Source: Clostridia bacterium
Lineage (GTDB): Bacteria; Bacillota; Clostridia; Oscillospirales; Acutalibacteraceae
Assembly: GCA_024404115.1 (NCBI GenBank)
Contig: JAKSQM010000007.1
Location: forward strand, 37,846-101,845
Direction of reading: 5' to 3'
DNA length: 64,000 nt
The first letter of the stretch is position 1. The number at the start of each line of letters is the position of its first letter. The notes under the pieces were generated by a model, which saw only the letters and a program-made list of their open reading frames with translations, searched no databases and had not been told where the DNA came from. This document shows, one piece after another, positions 1-7,608 of the stretch. The position numbers and the translations under genes were made by a program.

Positions 1-235
1 AGCCTGTGCACCATTCAACGCAGTTAGCACCGCAAACAGCAATGTTTGCGTTTTCAAGCCCCATTTTTTGCAAAGAAACGCCAAGAGATTTAACTTTTTT
101 TGCAAAAGTTTTATAACTGATTTCTGTTGTGATTTTTCCTCTTTTTTGCAGAAATGCAGGTGAATCTCCGAAATCCTCTACGCAGGAATTAAGAATGTGA
201 GTAAAGTTTTCAAACTTTTTAGCAGGATATATCAT
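1..235 (-). CDS. AMP-binding (acyl-CoA ligase-like) enzyme, N-terminal fragment
   Basis: This is the first 78 residues of a protein whose remainder lies beyond the left edge. The reading frame starts at ATG 235-233 with GGAGGT directly upstream (239-244). The visible part has the pattern of the N-terminus of ANL-superfamily adenylating enzymes: a 'SYKTFAKKV' segment, a 'LGVSLQKMGLENANIAV' segment and a 'GANCVEW' segment, matching the family's Y-x-x-F, L-x-x-x-G and N-x-x-E-W positions. Such enzymes activate a carboxylate with ATP, usually to make an acyl-CoA. The substrate cannot be told, because the AMP-binding and catalytic motifs are outside the window. It follows the aminotransferase by 14 nt on the same strand, so the two are probably co-transcribed. 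Confidence 0.7.
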   Translation of the reverse strand, partial: MIYPAKKFENFTHILNSCVEDFGDSPAFLQKRGKITTEISYKTFAKKVKSLGVSLQKMGLENANIAVCGANCVEWCTG

Positions 236-249
236 ATTACCTCCAGTTT

Positions 250-1530
250 TTATTCCGCAGTTTCAAGAAGCTTTTCAACAGCGGCAAGTTTTATGCAAAG
301 GCAAAGAATTTCAACAGCAGCCTCCAGCTCGTCAACATCGGGGAATGTGGGAGCAATTCTTATGTTGCTGTCGTCAGGGTCAATGCCATAAGGATATGTT
401 GCGCCAACCTTGGTGAGCGTTACGCCAGCCTCTTTGCAGAGTGCGCCAACTTTCTGGGCGGTGCCAGCCATAACATAAAGGCTGATGAAATAACCGCCGT
501 TAGGAGTTGTCCACCTTGCAATTCCAAGACCGTCAAGCTCATTTGAAAAAGCATTGAGCACTGTTTCAAACTTCGGTCTGATAATTTCAGCGTGCTTTTT
601 CATATGTTCTTTTACATTGCTGAGGTTTTTAAGGTAGCGTGCGTGGCGAAGCTGATTTATTTTATCATGACCGATTATCTGAATGGTCATACGCTTTTTG
701 ATTGCTGCAATATTCTTATCACTTGCCGCAAGGGCAGAAACACCAGCACCGGGGAAAGTGATTTTTGATGTTGAAGTAACTTCAATAAATAAATCCTCGT
801 TGCCATATTCTTTTGCAACATCAAAAATGTTAAGAAGTGAATCGGGGGTATCGTTAAAATCATGAACAACATATGCGTTGTCCCAGATAACTCTGAAATC
901 TTCAGCCGCAGGTTTAAGAGCAGCAAAACGGCGAACAACTTCGTCAGAGAAAGTAATTCCTTCGGGGTTTGTGTATTTAGGTACGCAAATAACACCCTTA
1001 ACATTACTATTCTTAACAAGCTCCTCAATTTTATCCATATCAGGGCCGTCATTGTTCATGGGGATGTTTATCATCTTGATACCAAAATGCTGGAGAATGC
1101 CAAAATGTCTGTCATAACCGGGGGCAGGGCAGAGGAATGTTACATTTTCCTGTGCGCTCCAAGGCTTGCCGCCTGCGCCAAAAATCATGCACTGCGCAAT
1201 GTAGTCATACATAATTGTGAGGCTTGAAGCACCGAAAATAATAATATTTGAATCATCAACGCCGAGAATTTCACCAAAAAGTCTTTTACATTCGGGTATT
1301 CCGTCAAGTACGCCGTAGTTGCGAACATCAATTCCGCTTTCGCATTTATAATCACTGTCTGATTTAAGAATATCATTAAGCTCATTGCTTAAATCAAGCT
1401 GTATTTTGTTTGGCTTACCACGGGACATATCAAGTTTAAGTCCTTTTGCTTTGACTTTTTCAAAGTCCTCAGAGAACTGTTCTTTTAATTTAAGCAGTTC
1501 CTCTTTTTTTAGTTTACTGTAGTCTGACAT
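250..1530 (-). CDS. PLP-dependent aminotransferase, class I/II
   Basis: A 426-residue fold-type I aminotransferase. An in-frame codon four residues upstream (1542) could also start the frame, but GGAGG lies 5 nt before the ATG at 1530, so that start is preferred. Visible features are the 'LDMSRGKP' N-terminal motif, a cofactor-phosphate loop 'FGASSLT', the 'PKYTNPEG' substrate segment, 'IWDNAYVVHDF' with the PLP-contacting Asp and Tyr, and 'TSTSKITFPGAG' with the Schiff-base Lys. This resembles the aminotransferase subgroup often labelled aspartate or alanine-glyoxylate-like. The amino donor is not determined. The gene sits just upstream of the AMP-binding enzyme on the same strand. Confidence 0.85.
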   Translation of the reverse strand: MSDYSKLKKEELLKLKEQFSEDFEKVKAKGLKLDMSRGKPNKIQLDLSNELNDILKSDSDYKCESGIDVRNYGVLDGIPECKRLFGEILGVDDSNIIIFGASSLTIMYDYIAQCMIFGAGGKPWSAQENVTFLCPAPGYDRHFGILQHFGIKMINIPMNNDGPDMDKIEELVKNSNVKGVICVPKYTNPEGITFSDEVVRRFAALKPAAEDFRVIWDNAYVVHDFNDTPDSLLNIFDVAKEYGNEDLFIEVTSTSKITFPGAGVSALAASDKNIAAIKKRMTIQIIGHDKINQLRHARYLKNLSNVKEHMKKHAEIIRPKFETVLNAFSNELDGLGIARWTTPNGGYFISLYVMAGTAQKVGALCKEAGVTLTKVGATYPYGIDPDDSNIRIAPTFPDVDELEAAVEILCLCIKLAAVEKLLETAE

Positions 1531-1625
1531 ATAATCCTCCAAAAGCAGGCAGAAACATCGGCAAAACCCGAATGAAAATAATCAGATTTTGCCGAACTGT
1601 TGCTTTATAAAATAAAATTGCTATG

Positions 1626-2585
1626 TTAAACGGTCTTTACAGCTTCACTGCCCATATGCTGTGCTATGAAGCTCTTAACCTTTGCGTCATACTGCTCTTT
1701 TGCGTTATAGTAGCTGAACGCATGAATTGTATCTGGAACCCACATATAGTCTTTATCAACAGGGCATGCTTCATAAAGCTTCTTGCCAAATTCAAAAGGA
1801 ACATATGTGTCTGATTCGCCGTGAATGAAAAGCATGGGGTTCTTTGCTTTATCCATATTGCCAAGGGGGTCTGCATCTTCAAAGAAATAACCAGCCTTGA
1901 TTTTGCAAACTAAGCTTGCCATTTTAACAAGTGGCTTAAATTTAAAGCCAATCATGCCTTTAAGTGTATCGTTCATTTCTTCAAAGGCTGAGGTGTAACC
2001 GCAATCCTCAATAACAAGCTTAACCTGTTCTGGTGGATTCTTTTCGTTGCAAAGCATAACGGTTGCCGCACCCATTGAAATGCCGTGAAGCACAATTTCA
2101 ATATCCTTGCCAAAGCGGTCAATAAGATAATTAACCCAAAGCAGGATGTTGTCTGAATCGTATGAGCCGAAGCCTATGTATTTTCCATCACTTCTGCCGT
2201 GTGCAGTAAGGTCGGGGAGAAGATAATTAAATCCAAGGTCGTAATGATAAAGGGGCATCATATGACTGAATTCATCGGGGCCGTTGCACTTATGACCGTG
2301 AACGCAGATAACAAACTTGTTAGTTTCTTTCTCTGCGGGTAAAAACCATGCACGCATATCAAGACCGTGAACACTTTTGATTGTTAAATCTTCGGGGTTG
2401 AGGTCATAAAGACGCTGATTGTTTGCTCTTCTTATCTCAGCTCTTTTAATATAAATTTCTTCTGTGGGAGGGGATTGCTTTTTTGGTCTGTTGATTGCAT
2501 ATCCGCAGGCATAAACTGCGGCACCGCTGAGTATTGCAAGCACTGCAGCAAGTACAATAAGTAAAATTTTAACTGTTGTAAGCAT
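1626..2585 (-). CDS. membrane-anchored alpha/beta hydrolase
   Basis: A 319-residue protein with one N-terminal membrane segment (about residues 3-27), then an alpha/beta-hydrolase domain. The oxyanion region 'CVHGHKCNG', the nucleophile elbow 'HGISMG' with its Ser, a late Asp in 'GESDTYVP' and a His in 'DTIHAF' form a complete catalytic triad. The resemblance is to the BAAT/YqiA-like and 'serine aminopeptidase S33' hydrolases found attached to clostridial membranes. The substrate is unknown. ATG 2585 is preferred to GTG 2594 because the AGGAG site (2595-2600) abuts the GTG. It lies 24 nt downstream of nrdR on the same strand and may be read from the nrdR promoter. Confidence 0.8.
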   Translation of the reverse strand: MLTTVKILLIVLAAVLAILSGAAVYACGYAINRPKKQSPPTEEIYIKRAEIRRANNQRLYDLNPEDLTIKSVHGLDMRAWFLPAEKETNKFVICVHGHKCNGPDEFSHMMPLYHYDLGFNYLLPDLTAHGRSDGKYIGFGSYDSDNILLWVNYLIDRFGKDIEIVLHGISMGAATVMLCNEKNPPEQVKLVIEDCGYTSAFEEMNDTLKGMIGFKFKPLVKMASLVCKIKAGYFFEDADPLGNMDKAKNPMLFIHGESDTYVPFEFGKKLYEACPVDKDYMWVPDTIHAFSYYNAKEQYDAKVKSFIAQHMGSEAVKTV

Positions 2586-2609
2586 AATGCACACTCCTCT
2601 AAATATTTA

Positions 2610-3065
2610 TTATTTTTCTCTCAAGAGCTTTGCAAGCTCATCCATAAATGTGTTAATGTCTTTAAACTGACGATAAACAGAGGCAAAGCGAACATATGCA
2701 ACCTCGTCAACTGCCTTGAGCTTATCCATAACCATTTCACCAATGTGAACCGAAGTAACTTCCCTGTCAAGAGAATTCTGAAGAGATGCTTCAATACTGT
2801 CAACAAGGCTGTCGATAGTATCGATTGAAACGGGACGCTTTTCACATGAACGGAGAATACCTCTGAAAAGCTTATCTCGGTCAAATTCTTCACGGGATTT
2901 GTCTTTCTTCACAACGATAATAGGAACATTCTCAATGATCTCATATGTTGTGAAACGCTTGCTGCACTGGGTACATTCTCTGCGGCGGCGGATTCGCTCG
3001 CCTTCGTCTGTCGGTCTTGAGTCAATAACTTTACTTTCCTCAAATCCGCAAAATGGACATTTCAT
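2610..3065 (-). CDS. nrdR: transcriptional repressor NrdR
   Basis: A 151-residue protein of full family length. It has the N-terminal zinc ribbon ('CPFC' at residues 3-6 and 'CTQC' at 31-34), the Arg-rich 'RIRRRREC' DNA-binding stretch and an ATP-cone from about residue 49 ('[16 protein letters not shown]'). NrdR senses dATP/ATP through the cone and represses ribonucleotide reductase genes by binding paired NrdR boxes. Two well-spaced boxes lie in front of nrdD in this window (34660-34706), so that operon is the probable target. AAGGA precedes the ATG. A promoter at 3105-3133 drives the gene, and the hydrolase follows closely. Confidence 0.97.
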   Translation of the reverse strand: MKCPFCGFEESKVIDSRPTDEGERIRRRRECTQCSKRFTTYEIIENVPIIVVKKDKSREEFDRDKLFRGILRSCEKRPVSIDTIDSLVDSIEASLQNSLDREVTSVHIGEMVMDKLKAVDEVAYVRFASVYRQFKDINTFMDELAKLLREK

Positions 3066-3104
3066 TGAATCACATCCTTATATTTTGTATAACTATACTG
3101 ATTT

Positions 3105-3133
3105 ATTGTATCATAATTTGTGCAGTATTGCAA
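3105..3133 (-). promoter_or_regulatory. promoter of nrdR
   Basis: On the minus strand, TTGCAA (3133-3128) and TACAAT (3110-3105) are separated by 17 nt, a good housekeeping-sigma match 40 nt upstream of the nrdR start. Confidence 0.65.
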
Positions 3134-3139
3134 TGATTT

Positions 3140-3916
3140 TCAAAGATTTTCTAAGAAAATTCTTGAATTTTTTATCTGATTTTCGTCGGAATAACTCCAG
3201 TTATACAACTCTATTACCGCACTTGAATCATAACCGCCATTTTGAAGTCTTTTGAATAGCTTTTTAAAGTTATATTTGCCCTCTCCGGGGGGAATACAGT
3301 CAAGCTCATTGTTGTAATCGCTCAGATGAACCTGAATAATATCTGACGCAAATCTGTTGATAAAATCAACTTCGCTGACGCCCGACCGCCTGCATTGCTT
3401 GATGTCAAGAACTGTTTTAAACCGTTCGCCCAAAGCGTCTTTCATACGGGAGAGAAAATCAAGATTCTGCCCCATTCTTTTCACAACAATTTCTGTTGCA
3501 GGCAAAACGCCAAAATCCTCTGCGGCATCGCAAAGCTTCGAAAAAACATCAATATAATAATCCTCTTTTTCTTTCATCTCTGGAGGATTACCACCGTGGA
3601 TAATAACCGCTTTTGCGCCTAATTTTTCTGCCGCCTCAAAATATTGCTTGTAATATTCAATAGCTTCGTGAACTTTTCTTTCATATCCGCCAAAAAGCAT
3701 AAATGGCTCTGCAAATGCTGTGAAAGGGTGTATTGTATTCACCGAAACCCCGTAACGCTCTTTTGTGTCAATAAATTTCTGAAGCAGTGGCGGCTTCAGC
3801 TCCTCTGTGCTGTTAAAAAATATTTCTGCTGTTCTGACCCCGAAAGAGCATACTTTTTCAAAGGATTCCTCTGCAAGCATAGGGTAAAAGCATGATGAAG
3901 AGATACCAATTTCCAT
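3140..3916 (-). CDS. sugar phosphate isomerase/epimerase-like TIM barrel
   Basis: A 258-residue protein of the xylose isomerase-like / AP endonuclease family 2 TIM-barrel superfamily. It starts at ATG 3916 (GGTGG just upstream); the in-frame GTG at 3925 overlaps that site. Typical metal-binding positions are visible: 'IHGGN' in the middle, a Glu in 'ATEIVV', 'LDIKQC' and 'VHLSDYN', and a C-terminal Glu in 'VIELYN'. Members act on sugars or sugar phosphates through divalent metals. The exact substrate cannot be read from the sequence. It is a single gene, divergent from thyA and in tandem with nrdR, whose promoter lies at its 3' end. Confidence 0.75.
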   Translation of the reverse strand: MEIGISSSCFYPMLAEESFEKVCSFGVRTAEIFFNSTEELKPPLLQKFIDTKERYGVSVNTIHPFTAFAEPFMLFGGYERKVHEAIEYYKQYFEAAEKLGAKAVIIHGGNPPEMKEKEDYYIDVFSKLCDAAEDFGVLPATEIVVKRMGQNLDFLSRMKDALGERFKTVLDIKQCRRSGVSEVDFINRFASDIIQVHLSDYNNELDCIPPGEGKYNFKKLFKRLQNGGYDSSAVIELYNWSYSDENQIKNSRIFLENL

Positions 3917-3986
3917 AAAAACCACCGTATTTCTTTTTAAAAATATTATATCACATAAGTCAAATGCAATAAATTCAGCAAAAATG

Positions 3987-4015
3987 TTGCATAAATCGTT
4001 TTGTTGTGATATAAT
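3987..4015 (+). promoter_or_regulatory. promoter of thyA-folA
   Basis: TTGCAT (3987-3992) and TATAAT (4010-4015) with a 17-nt spacer lie 31 nt before the thyA start codon. Confidence 0.65.
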
Positions 4016-4045
4016 TAACCGAATATGAATTTAAGGGGAATTAAA

Positions 4046-4876
4046 ATGAGCTACGCAGACAAGGTTTTTGTAGAAAATGTAAATGATATTCTCACAAACG
4101 GATATTCAGATGTGAACGAAAAGGTTCGCCCTGTGTGGGAGGATGGTACTCCTGCTCACACAATCAAAAAATTCTGCGTTGTCAACAGATATGACCTTTC
4201 AAAAGAGTTCCCTGTTATCACTTTAAGAAAGACTTATTTCAAAAGCTGTATTGATGAGCTTTTGTGGATCTGGCAGAAAAAGTCAAACAATGTTAAAGAC
4301 CTTAACAGCAAAATCTGGGATTCATGGGCAGATGAAAACGGCTCAATCGGCAAGGCATACGGCTATCAGCTGGGCGTTAAGCATATTTATCCCGAGGGCG
4401 AATTTGACCAGGTTGACAGAATTCTTTTTGATTTAAAAAACAACCCTGCCAGCCGCAGAATTATGTCAAATATCTATAATCATCACGACCTTCACGAAAT
4501 GGGACTTGCTCCCTGTGCATACAGTATGACTTTCAATGTTGCAGGCGATACACTTAACGCAGTGCTTAACCAGCGTTCACAGGATATGCTCACAGCAAAT
4601 AACTGGAATGTATGCCAGTACGCCGTGCTTACTCATATGATGGCACAGGTCAGCGGATTAAAAGTCGGCGAGTTTGTTCATATTATCGCTGATGCTCATA
4701 TATATGACCGCCATATTCCCATGATTAAAGAAGTTATCAAAAAAGAGCCTCTTCCTGCACCAAAATTCTGGATTGACCCTGAGGTTAAGAATTTCTATGA
4801 CTTCACTGTTGACAGCTTTAAGCTGATTGATTACAAGGCTCACGGGTTTGACGGCAAAATCCCCGTTGCTATTTAA
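4046..4876 (+). CDS. thyA: thymidylate synthase
   Basis: A 276-residue thymidylate synthase making dTMP from dUMP with methylene-tetrahydrofolate. The start at 4046 follows AAGGGGA; an earlier in-frame ATG (4025) has no such site. Visible motifs are the catalytic Cys in 'LAPCAYSM', the dUMP-phosphate Arg pair in 'NNPASRRIM', 'QRSQDML' and 'DAHIYDRH'. The 'GYQLG' segment and the C-terminal 'FYDFTVDSFKLIDYK' resemble the Bacillus subtilis/phage phi3T ThyA type rather than the shorter E. coli type. The folate product is dihydrofolate, which the DHFR gene 9 nt downstream recycles, so the two form an obvious operon. Confidence 0.96.
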   Translation: MSYADKVFVENVNDILTNGYSDVNEKVRPVWEDGTPAHTIKKFCVVNRYDLSKEFPVITLRKTYFKSCIDELLWIWQKKSNNVKDLNSKIWDSWADENGSIGKAYGYQLGVKHIYPEGEFDQVDRILFDLKNNPASRRIMSNIYNHHDLHEMGLAPCAYSMTFNVAGDTLNAVLNQRSQDMLTANNWNVCQYAVLTHMMAQVSGLKVGEFVHIIADAHIYDRHIPMIKEVIKKEPLPAPKFWIDPEVKNFYDFTVDSFKLIDYKAHGFDGKIPVAI

Positions 4877-4885
4877 GGAGAAAAA

Positions 4886-5377
4886 ATGAAACTTATTGTT
4901 GCAGTAGATAATGAATGGAATATCGGCAAGGATGGCGGACTTCTTTTCAGACTTCCTGCTGATATGAAGTTTTTCAGAGAAACAACTACAGGCAGGGTTG
5001 TTGTTATGGGAAGAAAAACGCTTGATAGCTTCCCCAACGGCAAGGCTCTGCCTAAAAGAGAGAATATCGTTCTCACAAATAATAAAGATTTTCAGCGTGA
5101 TAATGTAACAGTTTGCAACAGTGTTGAGGCTGTGCTTGAAGAAATAAAAAAATATAACACCAATGATGTTTTTATTATCGGCGGTGAGGCTGTCTATAAG
5201 CTGTTTTTGCCTTATTGCGACACTGCATATGTTACCCATATAAATGCAGTTGCCGAGGGTGCAGATAAAAAATTCCCCGACCTTTCAGCTTTAAGCGAAT
5301 GGAAGCTTTCAGAAAAAGGCGAGCCCTTTGATGATAACGGTATAGAAATCAGCTTTTGCACCTACACCAAAGGATAA
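4886..5377 (+). CDS. folA: dihydrofolate reductase
   Basis: A 163-residue, full-length DHFR that reduces dihydrofolate with NADPH. The N-terminal 'MKLIVAVDNEWNIGKDGGL' strand-loop, the catalytic Asp in 'LPADMKFF', 'VVMGRKTLDSFP' for NADPH and 'IIGGEAVYKLFLPYCD' are all intact. AAGGAG precedes the start and thyA ends 9 nt upstream, so thyA-folA is one thymidylate-cycle operon. Azl permease genes follow within 4 nt. Confidence 0.96.
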   Translation: MKLIVAVDNEWNIGKDGGLLFRLPADMKFFRETTTGRVVVMGRKTLDSFPNGKALPKRENIVLTNNKDFQRDNVTVCNSVEAVLEEIKKYNTNDVFIIGGEAVYKLFLPYCDTAYVTHINAVAEGADKKFPDLSALSEWKLSEKGEPFDDNGIEISFCTYTKG

Positions 5378-5380
5378 TCT

Positions 5381-6091
5381 ATGACGCAGAAAAAAACAAA
5401 CCTTAAAGCCGCATTCAAAGCGGCCTTTCCAAAAACAATCCCTATATTTGCAGGCTTTTGGTTTTTAGGTATGACATACGGAATACTGATGAATGTATCA
5501 GGCTTCAGTTTCCTCTATCCGTTGTTTATGAGTATGTCAATCTTTGCAGGTTCTATGGAGTTTATTGCCGTGTCCCTGCTTCTTGCCACGTTTCAGCCTT
5601 TGCAGGCATTTCTGATGGCTCTTATGATTAACGCAAGGCACTTGTTCTATGGCATATCAATGCTTGATAAATACAGGGGAACAGGCATTAAAAAGTTTTA
5701 TCTTATTTTTGGTTTGTGCGATGAAACTTTTTCAATAAATTATACAGCACAGATTCCCGAAGGTGTTGACCGTGGCTGGTTTATGTTTTTTGTAACAATT
5801 CTCAACCAGTTTTACTGGGTGTCAGGCTCAACTCTTGGCGGAATTTTAGGCTCGTACATTAAGTTTAACACAGGCGGAATTGAATTTGCCATGACCGCAA
5901 TGTTTGTTGTGATTTTTCTTGACCAGTGGATTAAAGAAAAAAATCACATCAGCGCATTGATTGGTATCGGCGTTTCCGTAGTTTGTCTGCTTGTTTTCAA
6001 AGCAGATAAATTCATAATTCCGTCAATGATTGGTATTGTGGTTATGCTCACTCTTTTGAGAAAGCCTCTTGAAAAGGAGGTGGCGGCATGA
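5381..6091 (+). CDS. azlC: AzlC-family branched-chain amino acid exporter, large subunit
   Basis: A 236-residue polytopic membrane protein with about seven hydrophobic segments. Conserved AzlC features visible include '[15 protein letters not shown]', '[12 protein letters not shown]' and '[13 protein letters not shown]'. Together with AzlD it exports branched-chain amino acids or analogues across the cytoplasmic membrane. It starts 4 nt after folA stops, so it is probably co-transcribed with thyA-folA, and its stop overlaps the azlD start (ATGA), which fits a coupled two-subunit transporter. Confidence 0.93.
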   Translation: MTQKKTNLKAAFKAAFPKTIPIFAGFWFLGMTYGILMNVSGFSFLYPLFMSMSIFAGSMEFIAVSLLLATFQPLQAFLMALMINARHLFYGISMLDKYRGTGIKKFYLIFGLCDETFSINYTAQIPEGVDRGWFMFFVTILNQFYWVSGSTLGGILGSYIKFNTGGIEFAMTAMFVVIFLDQWIKEKNHISALIGIGVSVVCLLVFKADKFIIPSMIGIVVMLTLLRKPLEKEVAA

Positions 6092-6414
6092 CAGTACCAC
6101 AGCATATTATTACAATTGCCGCAATTGTTCTCGGCACAATGCTTACAAGATTTCTGCCGTTTATCGCTTTCAGAGAGGATAAACCCACACCGAAATATAT
6201 CCAGTATCTGGGAAAGGTTTTGCCATCAGCAGTTTTTGCATTGCTTGTGGTTTTTTGCCTTAAAAATGTTTCGTTCGTCAGCGGAAATCACGGATTGCCA
6301 GAAATCATTGCCATTGCAGTTACGGCGGCACTCCATTTCTGGAAAAAGCAGATGCTTCTTTCAATCGCAGGCGGCACAATCTGCTATATGCTTCTTGTGC
6401 AGTTTGTGTTTTAA
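6088..6414 (+). CDS. azlD: AzlD-family branched-chain amino acid exporter, small subunit
   Basis: A 108-residue membrane protein with about four hydrophobic segments and the AzlD signature '[11 protein letters not shown]' near the N-terminus, followed by '[19 protein letters not shown]'. It is the small partner of AzlC and overlaps it by 4 nt after a GGAGG site. Confidence 0.9.
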   Translation: MTVPQHIITIAAIVLGTMLTRFLPFIAFREDKPTPKYIQYLGKVLPSAVFALLVVFCLKNVSFVSGNHGLPEIIAIAVTAALHFWKKQMLLSIAGGTICYMLLVQFVF

Positions 6415-6461
6415 TATCGTTAGCTACGCAAAATGAAAACTTGTTTTTGAGGAGAGGTAAT

Positions 6462-6863
6462 ATGGAAAGAGATATTTCATGTCTTCGTTGCAACACAAAA
6501 ATGAGATTTGCAAAAAGAGAGCATATTCAGCTTGGAGAATATGGCTCAGGTCTTTTGGGCGGTGCTTATTCAAATTTTAAAGCAGGTGCAATGTTGGTGG
6601 ATATTTATATCTGCCTGAAGTGCAAAAAGCTTGAATTCTTTTCAGCAAATGAAGATGAATTTGATCTTGAGTTTGATGAAGAGGATGAATCTGAATCTGA
6701 TGAAGAAGAATTTCCGCAGGATCAGTACCAGACTTATGGCGAATGGAGTGGCTATGACGGGGAAGAATTGCCCCAAAAGAAATGCCCGAATTGTGGAGAA
6801 TGGCACGATTTTGACTATCCAAAGTGTCCTTTCTGCAAATATAAATATGAAGAATATAATTAA
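6462..6863 (+). CDS. zinc-ribbon protein with acidic linker
   Basis: A 133-residue protein of unknown function. The start at 6462 follows GGAGAGG; upstream in-frame codons lack a site. It has an N-terminal 'CLRC' pair and a second 'CLKC' pair (about residues 47-50), a strongly acidic Glu/Asp stretch (about residues 58-85), then a C-terminal ribbon with 'CPNC' and 'CPFC'. Two zinc ribbons joined by an acidic linker suggest a nucleic-acid or protein-binding adaptor, but nothing shows a partner. It ends 12 nt before the RNase P RNA. Confidence 0.7.
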   Translation: MERDISCLRCNTKMRFAKREHIQLGEYGSGLLGGAYSNFKAGAMLVDIYICLKCKKLEFFSANEDEFDLEFDEEDESESDEEEFPQDQYQTYGEWSGYDGEELPQKKCPNCGEWHDFDYPKCPFCKYKYEEYN

Positions 6864-6875
6864 AAGTTAATAATT

Positions 6876-7205
6876 GAGGGTCGGTTGGGCAGTCGCGCAT
6901 CTATGATGTGAGGAAAGTCCGGGCTTCAGAGAGCAGGATAACGGCTAACGGCCGCCGAGGGTAACCTTAGGGAAAGTGCAACAGAGATATACCGCCGCTT
7001 TATGCGGTAAGGGTGGAAAGGCGAGGTAAGAGCTCACCCGTCGGGCGGGAACGCCGCAGACGCTGTAAACCCTATCCGAAGCAACACCAAATGAAACTAT
7101 CGCTTGCTCGGCGTGTTTCGAAAGGTGGCGTGAGCTATGCGGCAACGCATAGTCAAGACAGATGATTGCCTTAAAAGACAGAACCCGGCTTACAGACCGA
7201 CCCTC
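6876..7205 (+). ncRNA. rnpB: RNase P RNA component
   Basis: About 330 nt with the bacterial type A RNase P RNA landmarks. The P1 helix pairs GAGGGTCGG (6876-6884) with CCGACCCTC (7197-7205). The conserved 'GAGGAAAGTCCGGGCT' element lies near 6910-6925, and 'ACAGAACCCGGCTTACAG' with its P4 and CRV contacts near the 3' end (about 7178-7195). It catalyses 5' maturation of tRNAs. The ends are set from P1 and may be off by a few bases. A run of T/A after 7206 may help termination. Confidence 0.95.
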
Positions 7206-7260
7206 CTTTATATATAACATTTCTGACCGCTTTGCGTATTATAATAACGAGGTGGTCATT

Positions 7261-7608
7261 GTGCTTGAAAGCATATTTTACGGAATAGCGGCAGCACTTG
7301 TTTTTTTAGGTCTTGTTTGCGTTGTTTACATAATTATGACAAGAATTTTCAAAACAGATTGCTGCGGTAAATTAATTGTTGTTCTTTCACCCGATAAAGA
7401 AAGTTGTGATATTGGTGCACTGCTTTATGCGGCGCATTTAAGGCTTTCAATATGGGGTGATTGCTGTAACGGAAGAATTATTGTTGTTGATAACGGTCTT
7501 GACGAAAAACAGCTTGATTTGTGCAAAAGAATAATGAGCGAATGTGGCAGTATGGAGCTATGCAAATCCTCTGATATTGCACAGCTGCTCACAGGAAAGG
7601 AACAGTAA
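7261..7608 (+). CDS. small membrane protein of unknown function
   Basis: A 115-residue protein starting at GTG 7261, 8 nt after CGAGG. An in-frame start at 7162 would lie inside rnpB and is rejected. Residues 1-25 form one hydrophobic membrane segment, followed by a basic stretch and a cytoplasmic alpha/beta domain ('KLIVVLSPDKES', 'GRIIVVDNGLD'). Those beta-strand-like segments recall a small Rossmann-like or glycosyltransferase-like fold, but I do not recognise the family. It overlaps recD2 by one base (TAATG), so the two are coupled. Confidence 0.65.
   Translation: MLESIFYGIAAALVFLGLVCVVYIIMTRIFKTDCCGKLIVVLSPDKESCDIGALLYAAHLRLSIWGDCCNGRIIVVDNGLDEKQLDLCKRIMSECGSMELCKSSDIAQLLTGKEQ

Noticed and set aside
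862-1227. 121-codon plus-strand open frame within the aminotransferase
   Set aside because: It lies antisense to a conserved gene, has no ribosome site and no recognisable motif.
1559-1594. CGGCAAAA/TTTTGCCG hairpin after the membrane hydrolase
   Set aside because: No T-run follows on the minus strand and the loop is long, so it is not called a terminator.
3084-3100. Possible NrdR box in front of nrdR itself
   Set aside because: AGTATAGTTATACAAA matches the consensus at too few positions and has no partner box.
7162-7260. Upstream extension of the small membrane protein
   Set aside because: It would lie inside RNase P RNA, and the GTG at 7261 has a good ribosome site.
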